Assembly: GCA_016290995.1 (NCBI GenBank)
Contig: JAEEVR010000001.1
Location: forward strand, 36,282-100,281
DNA from: Treponema sp.
Lineage (GTDB): Bacteria > Spirochaetota > Spirochaetia > Treponematales > Treponemataceae
Direction of reading: 5' to 3'
DNA length: 64,000 bases
A program made the position numbers and the translations under genes. Numbering within the stretch: the first letter of the stretch is position 1; each line of letters opens with the position of its first letter. Positions 15,820-23,946 of the stretch are shown here, piece by piece. Below the pieces are notes generated by a model. It was not told the DNA's origin and made no database searches. It saw only the letters and a list, made by a program, of their open reading frames with translations.

Positions 15820-17418
15820 ATGGCAGACATCCCAGACATGATTGGAAAGTACAAGATTCAAGGACAGATCGCGCAAGGCGGAATGGGAGCGATTTACAAA
15901 TCAACGCACCCTGAACTAAAGAGGCCCATCATCATAAAGAAGCTTACCACGCGCGGCTCGTCAGTCGCCAAAGAAAGATTCCTAAAAGAGGCCAAAATTC
16001 TTTTGGAAATGCAGAGCCCTTACATTGTACACTTGTTCGACTATTTTACAGAAGGCGGCTACCGCTACATCGTAGAGGAATTTGTCGAAGGCCTTTCGTT
16101 GGACAAGTTGATTCAAAAGCAAGGCTCTCTTTCTCCGCAAGTGGCGATGCTCATAATGCAGGACTCGCTTTTTGGACTTAGGTTCGCTCACAGAAAGAGC
16201 GTCGTTCACCGAGACATCAAGCCCGGAAACCTTTTGATTTCGCGGCGCGGCGAGATAAAACTTACGGACTTTGGAATCGCAAGCGACGATTCCGACGACA
16301 AAAACACAAAGGACGGCGTGATCCTTGGAACGCCAAGCTACATGCCGCCGGAACAGTTTAAAAACTCAAGCGGCGTTGACCAGCGCGCGGACATTTACGC
16401 GCTTGGCGTAATGCTTTACGAAATGGTCACAGGCCAAAAGCCTTACACCGCCGAAACTCAAGAGGAAATGTACGAAAAGGCTCGCCGCGGAAAGTACGTC
16501 GATCCAAGAAAGATCAAAAAAAACATTCCGCCGGAGATTTGCAAGCTGATTAAAAAAATGATGGCGCCAAGAGCGCGCGGCCGCTTTAAGAGCGTGGACC
16601 CGATAATCAAAATCGTAAAAAAATACCTTAAGCATTACGACACGCACGCAATCCGCGTCGAGCTTGCCAAGATGGTCATCAGCCCCCGCTCGCTAAAAGA
16701 GGGTGTTTACAAAAAGAAGAAGAATCTTTGGAAAAGCTTCTTTATGGCCCTTGTCCTTTTGGGAGCGGCGGCGGCCGGAGCCTGGTATTTGTGGACAGAA
16801 GGTTGGGTTCACCGCACCATTTTGCGCTCGATATACACGCCCGTCAACATGACGATAAAATTGCCGCAAACTTCCGCTCCCGCAAGCCACATAAGCGCCC
16901 GCGCCTTGTTCTTTACAAACGGAACAGAAATCAAGGAAGTGGAAAATTCCGCCCGCGTCTTTATCGAAGGCGCGGCCGACAAAAAAGGCTTGACCGCCGA
17001 ACGGCCTGCTTCCAAATTAAAGGCCTACCATATAAAGCCTGTTTTCCTAAAGCCCGGAATGTACCGAGCCAAGGTCGCTGTCGGTTCCTATGTTTGGTGG
17101 GAAAACTTTGAAGTCACAAAAGAAGAAAAGTCGATCGACATTAACTTTTCGGCGGGCGAAAGCAGGCCGATAAAATTGATTGTCTCAGCCCGCGACGGAA
17201 AGAACGGCATGGACCTTTCGGACCGCGCCAAATGCCAGATTTTGTACAACGGCCGCTGGGTCGCGCTGGAAGACGTTCCCCGCGAAAAATTCAATTCCGC
17301 CGCTGTCTGGAAATTCAAAGTCAGTCTTGACGGCTACGAGGACGAGATTTTCTCGCTCTTGATTGACTGGTACCAGGACACGGTCATGATTCGCGCGGAG
17401 TTGTTTTTGAAGAAGTAA
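15820..17418 (+). CDS. Membrane-anchored Hanks-type Ser/Thr protein kinase
   Basis: 532 residues. Kinase domain about 10-275: G loop IAQGGMGAIYKS, ATP Lys in IIIKKL, VVHRDIKPGNLL catalytic loop, LTDFGIAS, GTPSYMPPEQF and DIYALGVMLYEM. All catalytic residues are present. One membrane segment (FFMALVLLGAAAAGAWYLW, about 306-325) leads to a 205-residue extracytoplasmic domain with no PASTA repeats and no family I recognise; it looks beta-rich and could be PEGA-like. GGAGG precedes the ATG. Downstream of the FHA and phosphoesterase genes, it should be the kinase of that module, sensing an envelope signal. Confidence 0.92.
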   Translation: MADIPDMIGKYKIQGQIAQGGMGAIYKSTHPELKRPIIIKKLTTRGSSVAKERFLKEAKILLEMQSPYIVHLFDYFTEGGYRYIVEEFVEGLSLDKLIQKQGSLSPQVAMLIMQDSLFGLRFAHRKSVVHRDIKPGNLLISRRGEIKLTDFGIASDDSDDKNTKDGVILGTPSYMPPEQFKNSSGVDQRADIYALGVMLYEMVTGQKPYTAETQEEMYEKARRGKYVDPRKIKKNIPPEICKLIKKMMAPRARGRFKSVDPIIKIVKKYLKHYDTHAIRVELAKMVISPRSLKEGVYKKKKNLWKSFFMALVLLGAAAAGAWYLWTEGWVHRTILRSIYTPVNMTIKLPQTSAPASHISARALFFTNGTEIKEVENSARVFIEGAADKKGLTAERPASKLKAYHIKPVFLKPGMYRAKVAVGSYVWWENFEVTKEEKSIDINFSAGESRPIKLIVSARDGKNGMDLSDRAKCQILYNGRWVALEDVPREKFNSAAVWKFKVSLDGYEDEIFSLLIDWYQDTVMIRAELFLKK

Positions 17419-17547
17419 AGAAAAGCGTTGATGCCTATGCGCCGAAGGCGCAAATGTCAATAATTTCTTTTTACGCAACAACGCGAAAGCGTTGACAAAT
17501 TTTGAAGGGGGTAGGTATAATAGTAGAAACTTATAAAAGGAGTTTCT
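17419..17547 (+). promoter_or_regulatory. Intergenic region with two short hairpins and the GH5 promoter
   Basis: TGCGCC-GAA-GGCGCA (about 17440-17454) and CAACGC-GAAA-GCGTTG (about 17480-17495) form short stems. The second overlaps the -35 box TTGACA (17492-17497), which is 18 nt from TATAAT (17516-17521). AGGAG (17538-17542) precedes the ATG at 17548. AAGCGTTGA occurs twice (near 17425 and 17488). Confidence 0.6.
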
Positions 17548-19625
17548 ATGAAAAAAAAAACCATCTTTTTTTTGCTCTTTTATTTTTTGCTGCAAGCGCC
17601 TTTGCGCAGAATGTAAAACCATATGCGGTTGACCTGAACAAGTTCCCTGCCGTAAGCGACGACAAAGGTGTAACTTTCGACAAGGCAACAAAGACTTTTA
17701 CAATCAAAAAAGAGAACGGTAGAATAAACCTTTGGCTTAATAATCTGAATATCAGTGATTATAATGTTATAAAAGTAAAGTACAAGGTACTTTGTGATTA
17801 TGGATTCGTTTTTGGGCTAGACTATGGTAACAACAAAATAGAATGGTATACAAGAGAAACATATTGTCCAACATATCTTAACGAAATGGAGATACCTCTT
17901 AAGAAAGATGAAAAAAAATTAATTGGTGTCTTTTTTTATGGCTTGTTTGGTATTCCTTTTGAAAAAGCAAATGGAAAATTTACAGTTGAATCAATTACCC
18001 TGGAAAATGTTTCTAATCCACAGAAAACAGATATTTTTGCAAGCAATGAGCCGCCTGTGGTTGATACAGCAAAAAATGTGACAATTGACGAAAAGCTTGA
18101 TGCATGGGATTTTGTAAAGAATATTGGCGCCGGATTAAATTCTCAGATTTTTCAAGATTATCCAATCCAGCTTGATATGGGCTATGATATTTATCCGGAC
18201 TATCTTTCAAAACCAACAAAAGCGCAAATTCATTTTATTAAAGAAAGCGGGCTGAACGCTATCAGATTACAGACAAATCCGGGACATGGAAGAATGATAG
18301 ACGAAAGCTACAGGCTTTCACCGGGTTACATTAAGAACATCAAGCAGGTAGTTGACTGGTGTATTGAAGAGGATATGTATGTAATACTATGCGGACCGTT
18401 TGCAGAGTATGCAATAAACGAAGATTATAAAAAAAGAATTGAAAGGGGAGCTTCTAACTTTGCCGCATTCTATGTAAACGAAAAAGACAAAAAAGAATCT
18501 GAAAGATTTTTAAAAGCAGTCTGGGAACAGTATGCAAAAGCTTTCAACAATTCTTATGATGAACATCTGATTTTTGAACCTTTTAACGAACCTGTAGATA
18601 TTCTGCATGAGCATGGATGGAATCCTAAAGATGACTGCGCCATCTGTAAAAAAGATTACGCAATCTTGAATGAGTATAATCAACTGGTTCTTGACACAAT
18701 CCGCTCAACAGGCGGTAACAATGCAAACCGCTTTGTTTTGATAAACGGTCTTGGAGCACGATGGGACACAATTACAGACAAGAATTTTAAGCTTCCCAAG
18801 GACAAGGCAAAGAAGAAGCTGATTCCGACATATCACGACTACTCAATGGGAGGTACAGCTGCTGGTGGAAATTATACTGATTATTACAAAAACAGCATTA
18901 AAGAATTGATTAGCAAAAGATTCGCGGCTTTGGACAAAGCTTTTTTCTCCAAACATATTCCGGTTTTGGTCGGCGAAATCGGACAAAGCCGCCGCACCCC
19001 GATTTTGGAGCGCATAAAATGGATTAAGGATTTTACGGCTGAAGCTTCAAAACCAAACCGTTCGTGCGCGCTTTTATTATGGAATGATAGCGCTTTGGTA
19101 GATGACGGACGCTTTTTCAGCGGTTATTTTGACAGCTGGAAGCTCAAATGGAATGACGAAGAATTTGTCAACACGTTCATTTACGGAGCGCAAGGCAAAG
19201 AATATCCGTTGAGCTCAGACTTCATCAAAAAGAACGAAGTCAAAATTCCAAGCATTGTCGGAAAAAACATCCTCAAAAATCCTGTGGAAATCAAGGATTG
19301 GAAACCGTATAAATTGCCTGATGGCATTTTCATGCGCTCAGTGCCTGCCAAATATAAGATTGAGCTAGAGATTGAAAAAACAGGCTCGGAGCCTAAGTTT
19401 GAGTTCTGCTGCATGGACTATCTCTGGAAATGGAAGTCATTCATATCTGACCCAGGACTAAAAGTCACAGGCGGAACAAAGGATGGCGGAAACAGCTTAA
19501 TTGTAAAGTCCGATAAAATCATCCTGAGCATTGACGAAAAGGTAGCGCAAGAAATTCAGGAATCCATGGAACTCTTCCTCAACGGCAAGGATATCATTGT
19601 AAGATCGATGAAAGTTGAGGAATAG
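17548..19625 (+). CDS. Secreted GH5 glycoside hydrolase with apparent frameshift in a poly-A tract
   Basis: The promoter, AGGAG and ATG at 17548 are well placed, but the ATG is followed by ten A residues (17551-17560) and its frame ends after 22 codons. The long frame continues a perfect signal peptide (FFALLFFAASAFAQ) only if the A run were 8 or 11. No valid start exists in the long frame, since its TTG at 17502 lies upstream of the -10 box. After the signal come a carbohydrate-binding-like region (about 25-165) and a GH5 barrel with FEPFNEPVD (acid/base Glu), YHDYSMGG and VLVGEIGQS (nucleophile Glu). Codon use is AT-rich until about 18930 and then resembles the neighbours. This could be phase variation, transcriptional slippage, a sequence error or a true mutation. 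Confidence 0.75.
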
Positions 19626-19656
19626 GAACGGTCAAGGCCTTGACTCGTTCCTTTTG
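19624..19656 (+). terminator. Terminator after the GH5 gene
   Basis: AGGAACG and CGTTCCT pair, with GTCAAGGCCTTGAC folding inside, then TTTT. A second hairpin follows (GAGGCGCGAT/ATCGCGCCTC, 19656-19682) but has no T-run on either strand. Confidence 0.6.
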
Positions 19657-19693
19657 AGGCGCGATTAATATTATCGCGCCTCAATAGTCGCTA

Positions 19694-20938
19694 TCAGTTT
19701 GCCAACGCGCTGTCAAGCATTTTGCTGATCGCTTCTTTGTCCAAGTGCGTTCCGATGATGCAAAGCTTTACCATGCGGTCGCCAAGCTTTTCGTCCCAAT
19801 TCTTTTTCATCTCAGGGTCTTGGGCAAGAATTTTGTCGCGCTCGGCCTTGGGAGCGGTGGCAAGCCATTGGCCCGAAATGCCCGCGACTATTTGGCGGCC
19901 GGTCGTTTCCAAAACGTAAATCATGTCAGGCTCGTCGTCAAACCACATTATGCCTTTTGAACGGATGATGTTCTTGGGCCAGGCGCTGGCAACCTTGTCC
20001 AGCTTTTGCCTGTCAAAGGGAATGCGGCGGTAGTAGATGAAGCTTCCGATTCCGTATTCATCGTCGTCGCTTCCTGAATCTCCTTCGTGCTTGTGCTCGT
20101 GGTGGTGATGATGATGTTCGTGGCCTTCGTGGTCATGGTCATCGTCATGGTGGTGATGCTCGTGTTCGTCGTGGTCGTCGTCATCATCGTCGTCGTGGTG
20201 ATGGTGGCCGCGAGCCTCGTCTTCGTCGTAGCCTTCAGCGTCGGCCTTATTCAGCTCGGCGACCCAGCCAGCGCTTTCGTAAACTTTTTCAAAGTCAAAT
20301 TCATTGGTTCCCAAGATTTGCGAAAGGTCTACGGCGCACTTTGTCGTCTCGATTACCTTGGCGTTGGGCTGCAATTTTTTTACGACGGCGCGGATTTTTT
20401 TCAATTGTTCCTCGTTGACCAAATCGACTTTGTTTATGACGAGCGTGTTGCAGAATTCGATTTGCTGGACCAAGAGGGACTCGATGTCCTCTTCTTCCAT
20501 GTCCTTTTTGAGGAGCGCGTTTCCTTCGTCAAACTCGGTGGAAAGGCGCATCGCGTCAACGACACTTACCAAGTTGTCGATGTAGCCCGAGTCGATTTGC
20601 TCGATGGCCGACGCGATTGGCATTGGCTCGCAAACGCCCGAGGCTTCGATCAAAATGTAGTCGAATTTTCCTGTCTTGATTAGGCCTTCGATTTGCTGGA
20701 CAAGGTCTGTCTTTAGCGTGCAGCAAATGCAGCCGTTTGTAAGCGGAACCAAGCTTGAGCTATCGGTGATGTTGGCCTCTTTTGAAATGAGGGAAGCGTC
20801 AACGTTGACCTCGCCGATGTCGTTTACGATAACGGCCACCTTGTAGCCTTTTTGGTTGTTTAGAATGTAGTTAAGGAGCGTTGTCTTTCCCGCTCCCAAG
20901 TAACCCGCCAAAAGCGTGATTGGTGTCTTTTTTGCCAT
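19694..20938 (-). CDS. CobW/G3E-family GTPase (zinc metallochaperone type) with His-rich insert
   Basis: 414 residues. GTPase features: P loop GYLGAGKTTLLN (about 11-22), NDIGEVNVDA, the metal-binding GCICC (about 70-74), EASGVCEP and NKVDL (G4, about 168-172). Residues about 245-295 are an almost pure His/Asp/Glu stretch, typical of zinc-handling COG0523 proteins. A CobW C-terminal domain follows (IRSKGIMWFDD, near 330). It would deliver zinc or another metal to a client enzyme using GTP. The ATG follows AGGAG, 14 nt after the L,D-transpeptidase stop, so the two are likely co-transcribed. No Zur-like operator was seen. Confidence 0.9.
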   Translation of the reverse strand: MAKKTPITLLAGYLGAGKTTLLNYILNNQKGYKVAVIVNDIGEVNVDASLISKEANITDSSSLVPLTNGCICCTLKTDLVQQIEGLIKTGKFDYILIEASGVCEPMPIASAIEQIDSGYIDNLVSVVDAMRLSTEFDEGNALLKKDMEEEDIESLLVQQIEFCNTLVINKVDLVNEEQLKKIRAVVKKLQPNAKVIETTKCAVDLSQILGTNEFDFEKVYESAGWVAELNKADAEGYDEDEARGHHHHDDDDDDDHDEHEHHHHDDDHDHEGHEHHHHHHEHKHEGDSGSDDDEYGIGSFIYYRRIPFDRQKLDKVASAWPKNIIRSKGIMWFDDEPDMIYVLETTGRQIVAGISGQWLATAPKAERDKILAQDPEMKKNWDEKLGDRMVKLCIIGTHLDKEAISKMLDSALAN

Positions 20939-20952
20939 ATTAGTCTCCTAAA

Positions 20953-21456
20953 TTATTGCTGGACTTTTTCCTTCTGAATGTGAAGTTTTGCTTGGTCAGG
21001 AACGGTGTCGAAGAACCACTTGGCGTCTTCCATGCTAAGGCGCACGCAGCCGTGGCTCGCGGGTTGGCCGAGCTTGGCGGCTTCTTCTGGGATGATGTTT
21101 CCTTTTGCGTCAATCGGAACGGAATGGAAAAGGTACACGCCGCCGATAAAGCCGACCCACCAGCGCGCTCCTTCGCCAAAGCGCTTTGAAAAGAACGAAG
21201 TTCCGCGCTTTTGGCCGCTTTCGTTTATGATATAGTCGCCAAGCGGCGTGTCGTTGTCGCCGTCGATAAGGCCGGTGGAGCACACCATTTTGCGGACCAA
21301 TTCGCCGCTTTTATAGACGTAAGTTCTTTGTTCGTCAATGCTGACGATTACGTTCCAGGCCGGACCGTAACCAGCCGGGCTTGCGAAAACGTCCGCCGCA
21401 AAAAGGCTTGCCGCCAAAAGCAGCGTGACGATGGTGAATGCAAAGTGTTTTTTCAT
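20953..21456 (-). CDS. L,D-transpeptidase (YkuD), exported
   Basis: 167 residues. A signal peptide occupies residues 1-20 (FAFTIVTLLLAASLFAADVFA). The YkuD domain follows: WNVIVSIDEQRTYVYKSGE, TPLGDY, LFHSVPID (His) and the catalytic motif SHGCVRLSMEDAKWF (Cys about residue 138). It would form 3-3 crosslinks in peptidoglycan or attach lipoproteins to it, in the periplasm. The ATG at 21456 is chosen because it begins the signal peptide and lies 7 nt after the -10 box; the longer frame adds an implausible non-signal N terminus. Confidence 0.92.
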   Translation of the reverse strand: MKKHFAFTIVTLLLAASLFAADVFASPAGYGPAWNVIVSIDEQRTYVYKSGELVRKMVCSTGLIDGDNDTPLGDYIINESGQKRGTSFFSKRFGEGARWWVGFIGGVYLFHSVPIDAKGNIIPEEAAKLGQPASHGCVRLSMEDAKWFFDTVPDQAKLHIQKEKVQQ

Positions 21457-21463
21457 ACTATTA

Positions 21464-21492
21464 AATATAGTGAAAAAAACGCGTTTCGTCAA
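21464..21492 (-). promoter_or_regulatory. Promoter giving a leaderless L,D-transpeptidase mRNA
   Basis: TTGACG (21487-21492), 17-nt spacer, TATATT (21464-21469), 7 nt to the ATG. Confidence 0.7.
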
Positions 21493-21584
21493 ATGCGGGC
21501 TGTCATTCCGCTCCCAAGAAAACCGGGACTTAAGTCCTAAAAAAATCGGGATATTTGTCTCTATTATTTGGAAAAAAAAAGCGC

Positions 21585-21590
21585 TATAAT
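21585..21590 (+). promoter_or_regulatory. -10 box of the response-regulator operon
   Basis: TATAAT ends 6 nt before the ATG at 21597. The -35 region at 17-nt spacing (TATTAT, 21562-21567) is weak, so an activator may be needed. Confidence 0.55.
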
Positions 21591-21596
21591 GGCCCC

Positions 21597-22250
21597 ATGG
21601 CAAAAAAAATAATAATAGCCGACGACCACGCGCTTTTGCGTACGGGAATAAAAAGTTGGATAGAAAAACATTCGGACTTTAAGGTTGAGCTTGACGCTGG
21701 AACGGTGCAGGAATGCGACGCGGTCATAGAAAGCTTTAAAAGCGGAAAAAGAAGCGCCGCGGACTATATCGCGGTTGTGGACATTTCATTTAGGAACGAC
21801 GGAGCGGGCAGCGGCCCCGAAGAAAACTGCGGCTTTGAAATAATGCAAAGCTTTTCCAAGTTGGGAGTCGATTGCGTGGCTTTTTCAAGCCACGATTCCG
21901 GCGGCTTTGTGGAGCGGGCGATGAGCGCGGAAATCGGCGCAAAAGGCTTTGTTTCAAAAAACGCCGACGAAAACGTTTTGCTTTCCGCGTTGCAAGCCAT
22001 TGACGAGGGACGCACTTACATTCAGGCGGAGCTGGTCTCAGGCCTTTTGGAAACGCGCGACATTTCGCAAACCTTTACCAAAAAGGAAAAGCTTGTGGCC
22101 GACGCTCTTGATTTGCAAAAGACCAACGCGCAAGTGGCCAAGGAACTGGGCCTTAGCGAAAAGACTGTTTTAAATTACCTTAGTTCGCTTTACGACAAGA
22201 CGGGCGTTTCAAATAAATTGCAATTTTTGGAGAGGTTGGGGAGATTATGA
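21597..22250 (+). CDS. NarL/LuxR-type response regulator
   Basis: 217 residues. Receiver domain (1-130): acidic pair in IIIADDHALLRTG, phospho-acceptor Asp in AVVDISF (about 58), Ser in VAFSSHDS, Lys in GFVSKNA. The C-terminal LuxR-type helix-turn-helix (about 155-215) shows TKKEKLVADAL, NAQVAKELGLSEKTVLNYLSSLYDKTGV. It regulates unknown target genes when phosphorylated, most likely by the kinase at 22858, from which it is separated by one membrane protein in an overlapping three- or four-gene operon. Confidence 0.9.
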   Translation: MAKKIIIADDHALLRTGIKSWIEKHSDFKVELDAGTVQECDAVIESFKSGKRSAADYIAVVDISFRNDGAGSGPEENCGFEIMQSFSKLGVDCVAFSSHDSGGFVERAMSAEIGAKGFVSKNADENVLLSALQAIDEGRTYIQAELVSGLLETRDISQTFTKKEKLVADALDLQKTNAQVAKELGLSEKTVLNYLSSLYDKTGVSNKLQFLERLGRL

Positions 22251-22858
22251 ACAGTGAAAAAACTAAATCATTCGCCAAAATTTTGTTGTTGTGCGCGGCA
22301 GCCTTGCTTTGCAATGTCGGCGCGTCCTTTTTTGCCGCGCGCTTTTTGCCGTCGATTTTTTTGGACACGGTGTTTACCGTCGCGGTGACCTTTTACGCGG
22401 GCCTTGTTCCCGGCTTGATTGTGGCGGCGGCCTTTAATCCGCTTATAACATTTTTGTATTGCCGAATGAACGGAACCGCATTTAGCGTTTACGACTGTCT
22501 TTACGCGATTTGCGGAATGTTGATTGTCGTAGCCACTTGGTTTTTCTCGCGCAACAAAAAAGAATTTTTGTTCAGCCGCGGAGTGACTTCTTTGTACTTG
22601 CTGGCGATCGCGTTCTCTTCCGCTTTCTTAAGCTTTTTTGCGGCCAGCGCTTTGGACACTTTTATCCGTCCGCTTTTTGAAAACAGGTCGGGCTTTTCCA
22701 CATTTGACAGCTTTTCGGCCGTTTTGCGCCAGATGAACATGGGAACTTTCTTGTCCTATCTTATTCCGCGAATTCCAATGACCCTGCTGGACCGCATCGT
22801 TTGCACGTTTGCCGGCTTTGGGATTTACCGTCTGGCCGTAAAAATTAAGGAACGCTAA
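22247..22858 (+). CDS. Polytopic membrane protein of a two-component operon
   Basis: 203 residues with about five hydrophobic segments (near 10-30, 35-60, 75-97, 108-133 and 165-190). It begins in the stop codon of the regulator gene (ATGA) and ends 1 nt inside the kinase start, so synthesis of the three is coupled. The layout resembles MASE/ECF-S-like sensory membrane domains, but no family motif is recognisable. Since the kinase itself has only one membrane segment and little else outside, this protein is a plausible signal-receiving subunit; inference from context. Confidence 0.7.
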   Translation: MNSEKTKSFAKILLLCAAALLCNVGASFFAARFLPSIFLDTVFTVAVTFYAGLVPGLIVAAAFNPLITFLYCRMNGTAFSVYDCLYAICGMLIVVATWFFSRNKKEFLFSRGVTSLYLLAIAFSSAFLSFFAASALDTFIRPLFENRSGFSTFDSFSAVLRQMNMGTFLSYLIPRIPMTLLDRIVCTFAGFGIYRLAVKIKER

Positions 22859-23709
22859 TGCCCAACGCCGAAGAATTTACGCTAGAGAACTTTGAGCTCT
22901 TAACTGAAACGCTAAGAATATACAATTCGTTTTTCATTCTTTTAATCATCGCGATTTTTGCGGCCTTTGTCGCTCTTTTGTATGTCCTTGCGCGAAACTT
23001 CAAGGCTAGAAGAAATTTAAAGAGCAACGCCACTTTTCTTAACGAAACGATTAGCGCTCAAGAGGACGAGCGGCGAAGAATTTCGCAAGAGCTGCACGAC
23101 ACTGTCTCGCAAAACATCAAGGTTCTTTTGTTGATGCAAAAGGAGTGCCAAGAAGGCGCGCAAGGGCAGGAGCAAAAAGAGCGAATCCAAAAAATCATCG
23201 ACTTGGAAAAGCAAAACCAAAAGCAGCTTCGCGCGATAATACAAAACCTGGCGCTTCCCGGCCTAATGGAGCTTCCGTTTAAAAACGCCATCGCGGATTT
23301 GTGCGCAAATTTTTCGCAAGACAGCGGAATCCCTTGCCGTTTTTACGCCGAACCAAAAATTGACTTGCAGCGCTTTTCCGCCGAAGACCGCCACCACATT
23401 TTGCGCATAATCCAAGAGGCGCTCAACAACGCCAAGAACCATGCAAAGGCGCAAGAAACCGGCGTCGTGATCCAAAAGCGCGAAGATAAAATCCGCGTGA
23501 TGATTTACGACGACGGAACGGGAATCGACGGCGACAACCGTTCCCCAAGCCAAACTCACTTTGGCATGAGCGGAATGGAAATGCGCGCCGCGCTCTTAGG
23601 CGGAAGCCTTAGCGTCCACAGTTCCAAAGACACCGGCACAAAAATCTGCGTTGACCTTCCCGCCGGCGGAGAAGATCAGCAAACGTCTGAAAACTATATT
23701 GGGGAGTAA
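22858..23709 (+). CDS. HisKA_3-type sensor histidine kinase
   Basis: 283 residues. One membrane segment (FFILLIIAIFAAFVALLYVLA, about 22-42), then a DHp helix pair with the HisKA_3 motif ERRRISQELHDTVSQ (phospho-His about residue 77), then an HATPase domain: IIQEALNNAKNHAKA (N box), MIYDDGTGID (G1) and HFGMSGMEMRAALLGG (G2). The partner of the LuxR-type regulator at 21597. It has almost no extracytoplasmic part, so sensing probably relies on the membrane segment, the adjacent membrane protein, or a cytoplasmic partner. Confidence 0.9.
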   Translation: MPNAEEFTLENFELLTETLRIYNSFFILLIIAIFAAFVALLYVLARNFKARRNLKSNATFLNETISAQEDERRRISQELHDTVSQNIKVLLLMQKECQEGAQGQEQKERIQKIIDLEKQNQKQLRAIIQNLALPGLMELPFKNAIADLCANFSQDSGIPCRFYAEPKIDLQRFSAEDRHHILRIIQEALNNAKNHAKAQETGVVIQKREDKIRVMIYDDGTGIDGDNRSPSQTHFGMSGMEMRAALLGGSLSVHSSKDTGTKICVDLPAGGEDQQTSENYIGE

Positions 23710-23714
23710 TTTGT

Positions 23715-23900
23715 ATGGATGAAAATAAAACAGACAAGCTTTTAACAAGAATTATTTGCGCGGTAGTCCTTTTGGCGCTTGCCGTAATAATCGTTCTCCG
23801 GGTTGTCGGCGTGATAGAGCAATTTCATATTGGCTTTATATATTTTGTGTGGCTTATGTTTACGCTCGCCGCGATTCTTTATTTGAAAACGCGCTTTTGA
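23715..23900 (+). CDS. Small two-segment membrane protein
   Basis: 61 residues with two hydrophobic helices (about 12-30 and 37-56) joined by a short turn and ending in KTRF. GGGGAGT lies before the ATG, 5 nt after the kinase stop, so it is the last gene of the two-component operon. No family recognised; a small accessory subunit of the sensor is possible. Confidence 0.6.
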   Translation: MDENKTDKLLTRIICAVVLLALAVIIVLRVVGVIEQFHIGFIYFVWLMFTLAAILYLKTRF

Positions 23901-23927
23901 AACGCCCGCCAAAGCGAGCGTTTTGCT
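23901..23927. terminator. Probable terminator between convergent operons
   Basis: AACGC and GCGTT pair around a GC/GC inner stem, followed by TTGCTTT. It lies between the two-component operon and the cyclase gene. A weak hairpin with a 2x2 internal loop. Confidence 0.4.
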
Positions 23928-23946
23928 TTGCGTTCACACGAGCGTA

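Noticed and set aside
20080..20220. Short tandem repeat or CRISPR-like array
   Set aside because: The repetitive bases are codons of the His/Asp-rich stretch of the CobW GTPase; there are no spacers.
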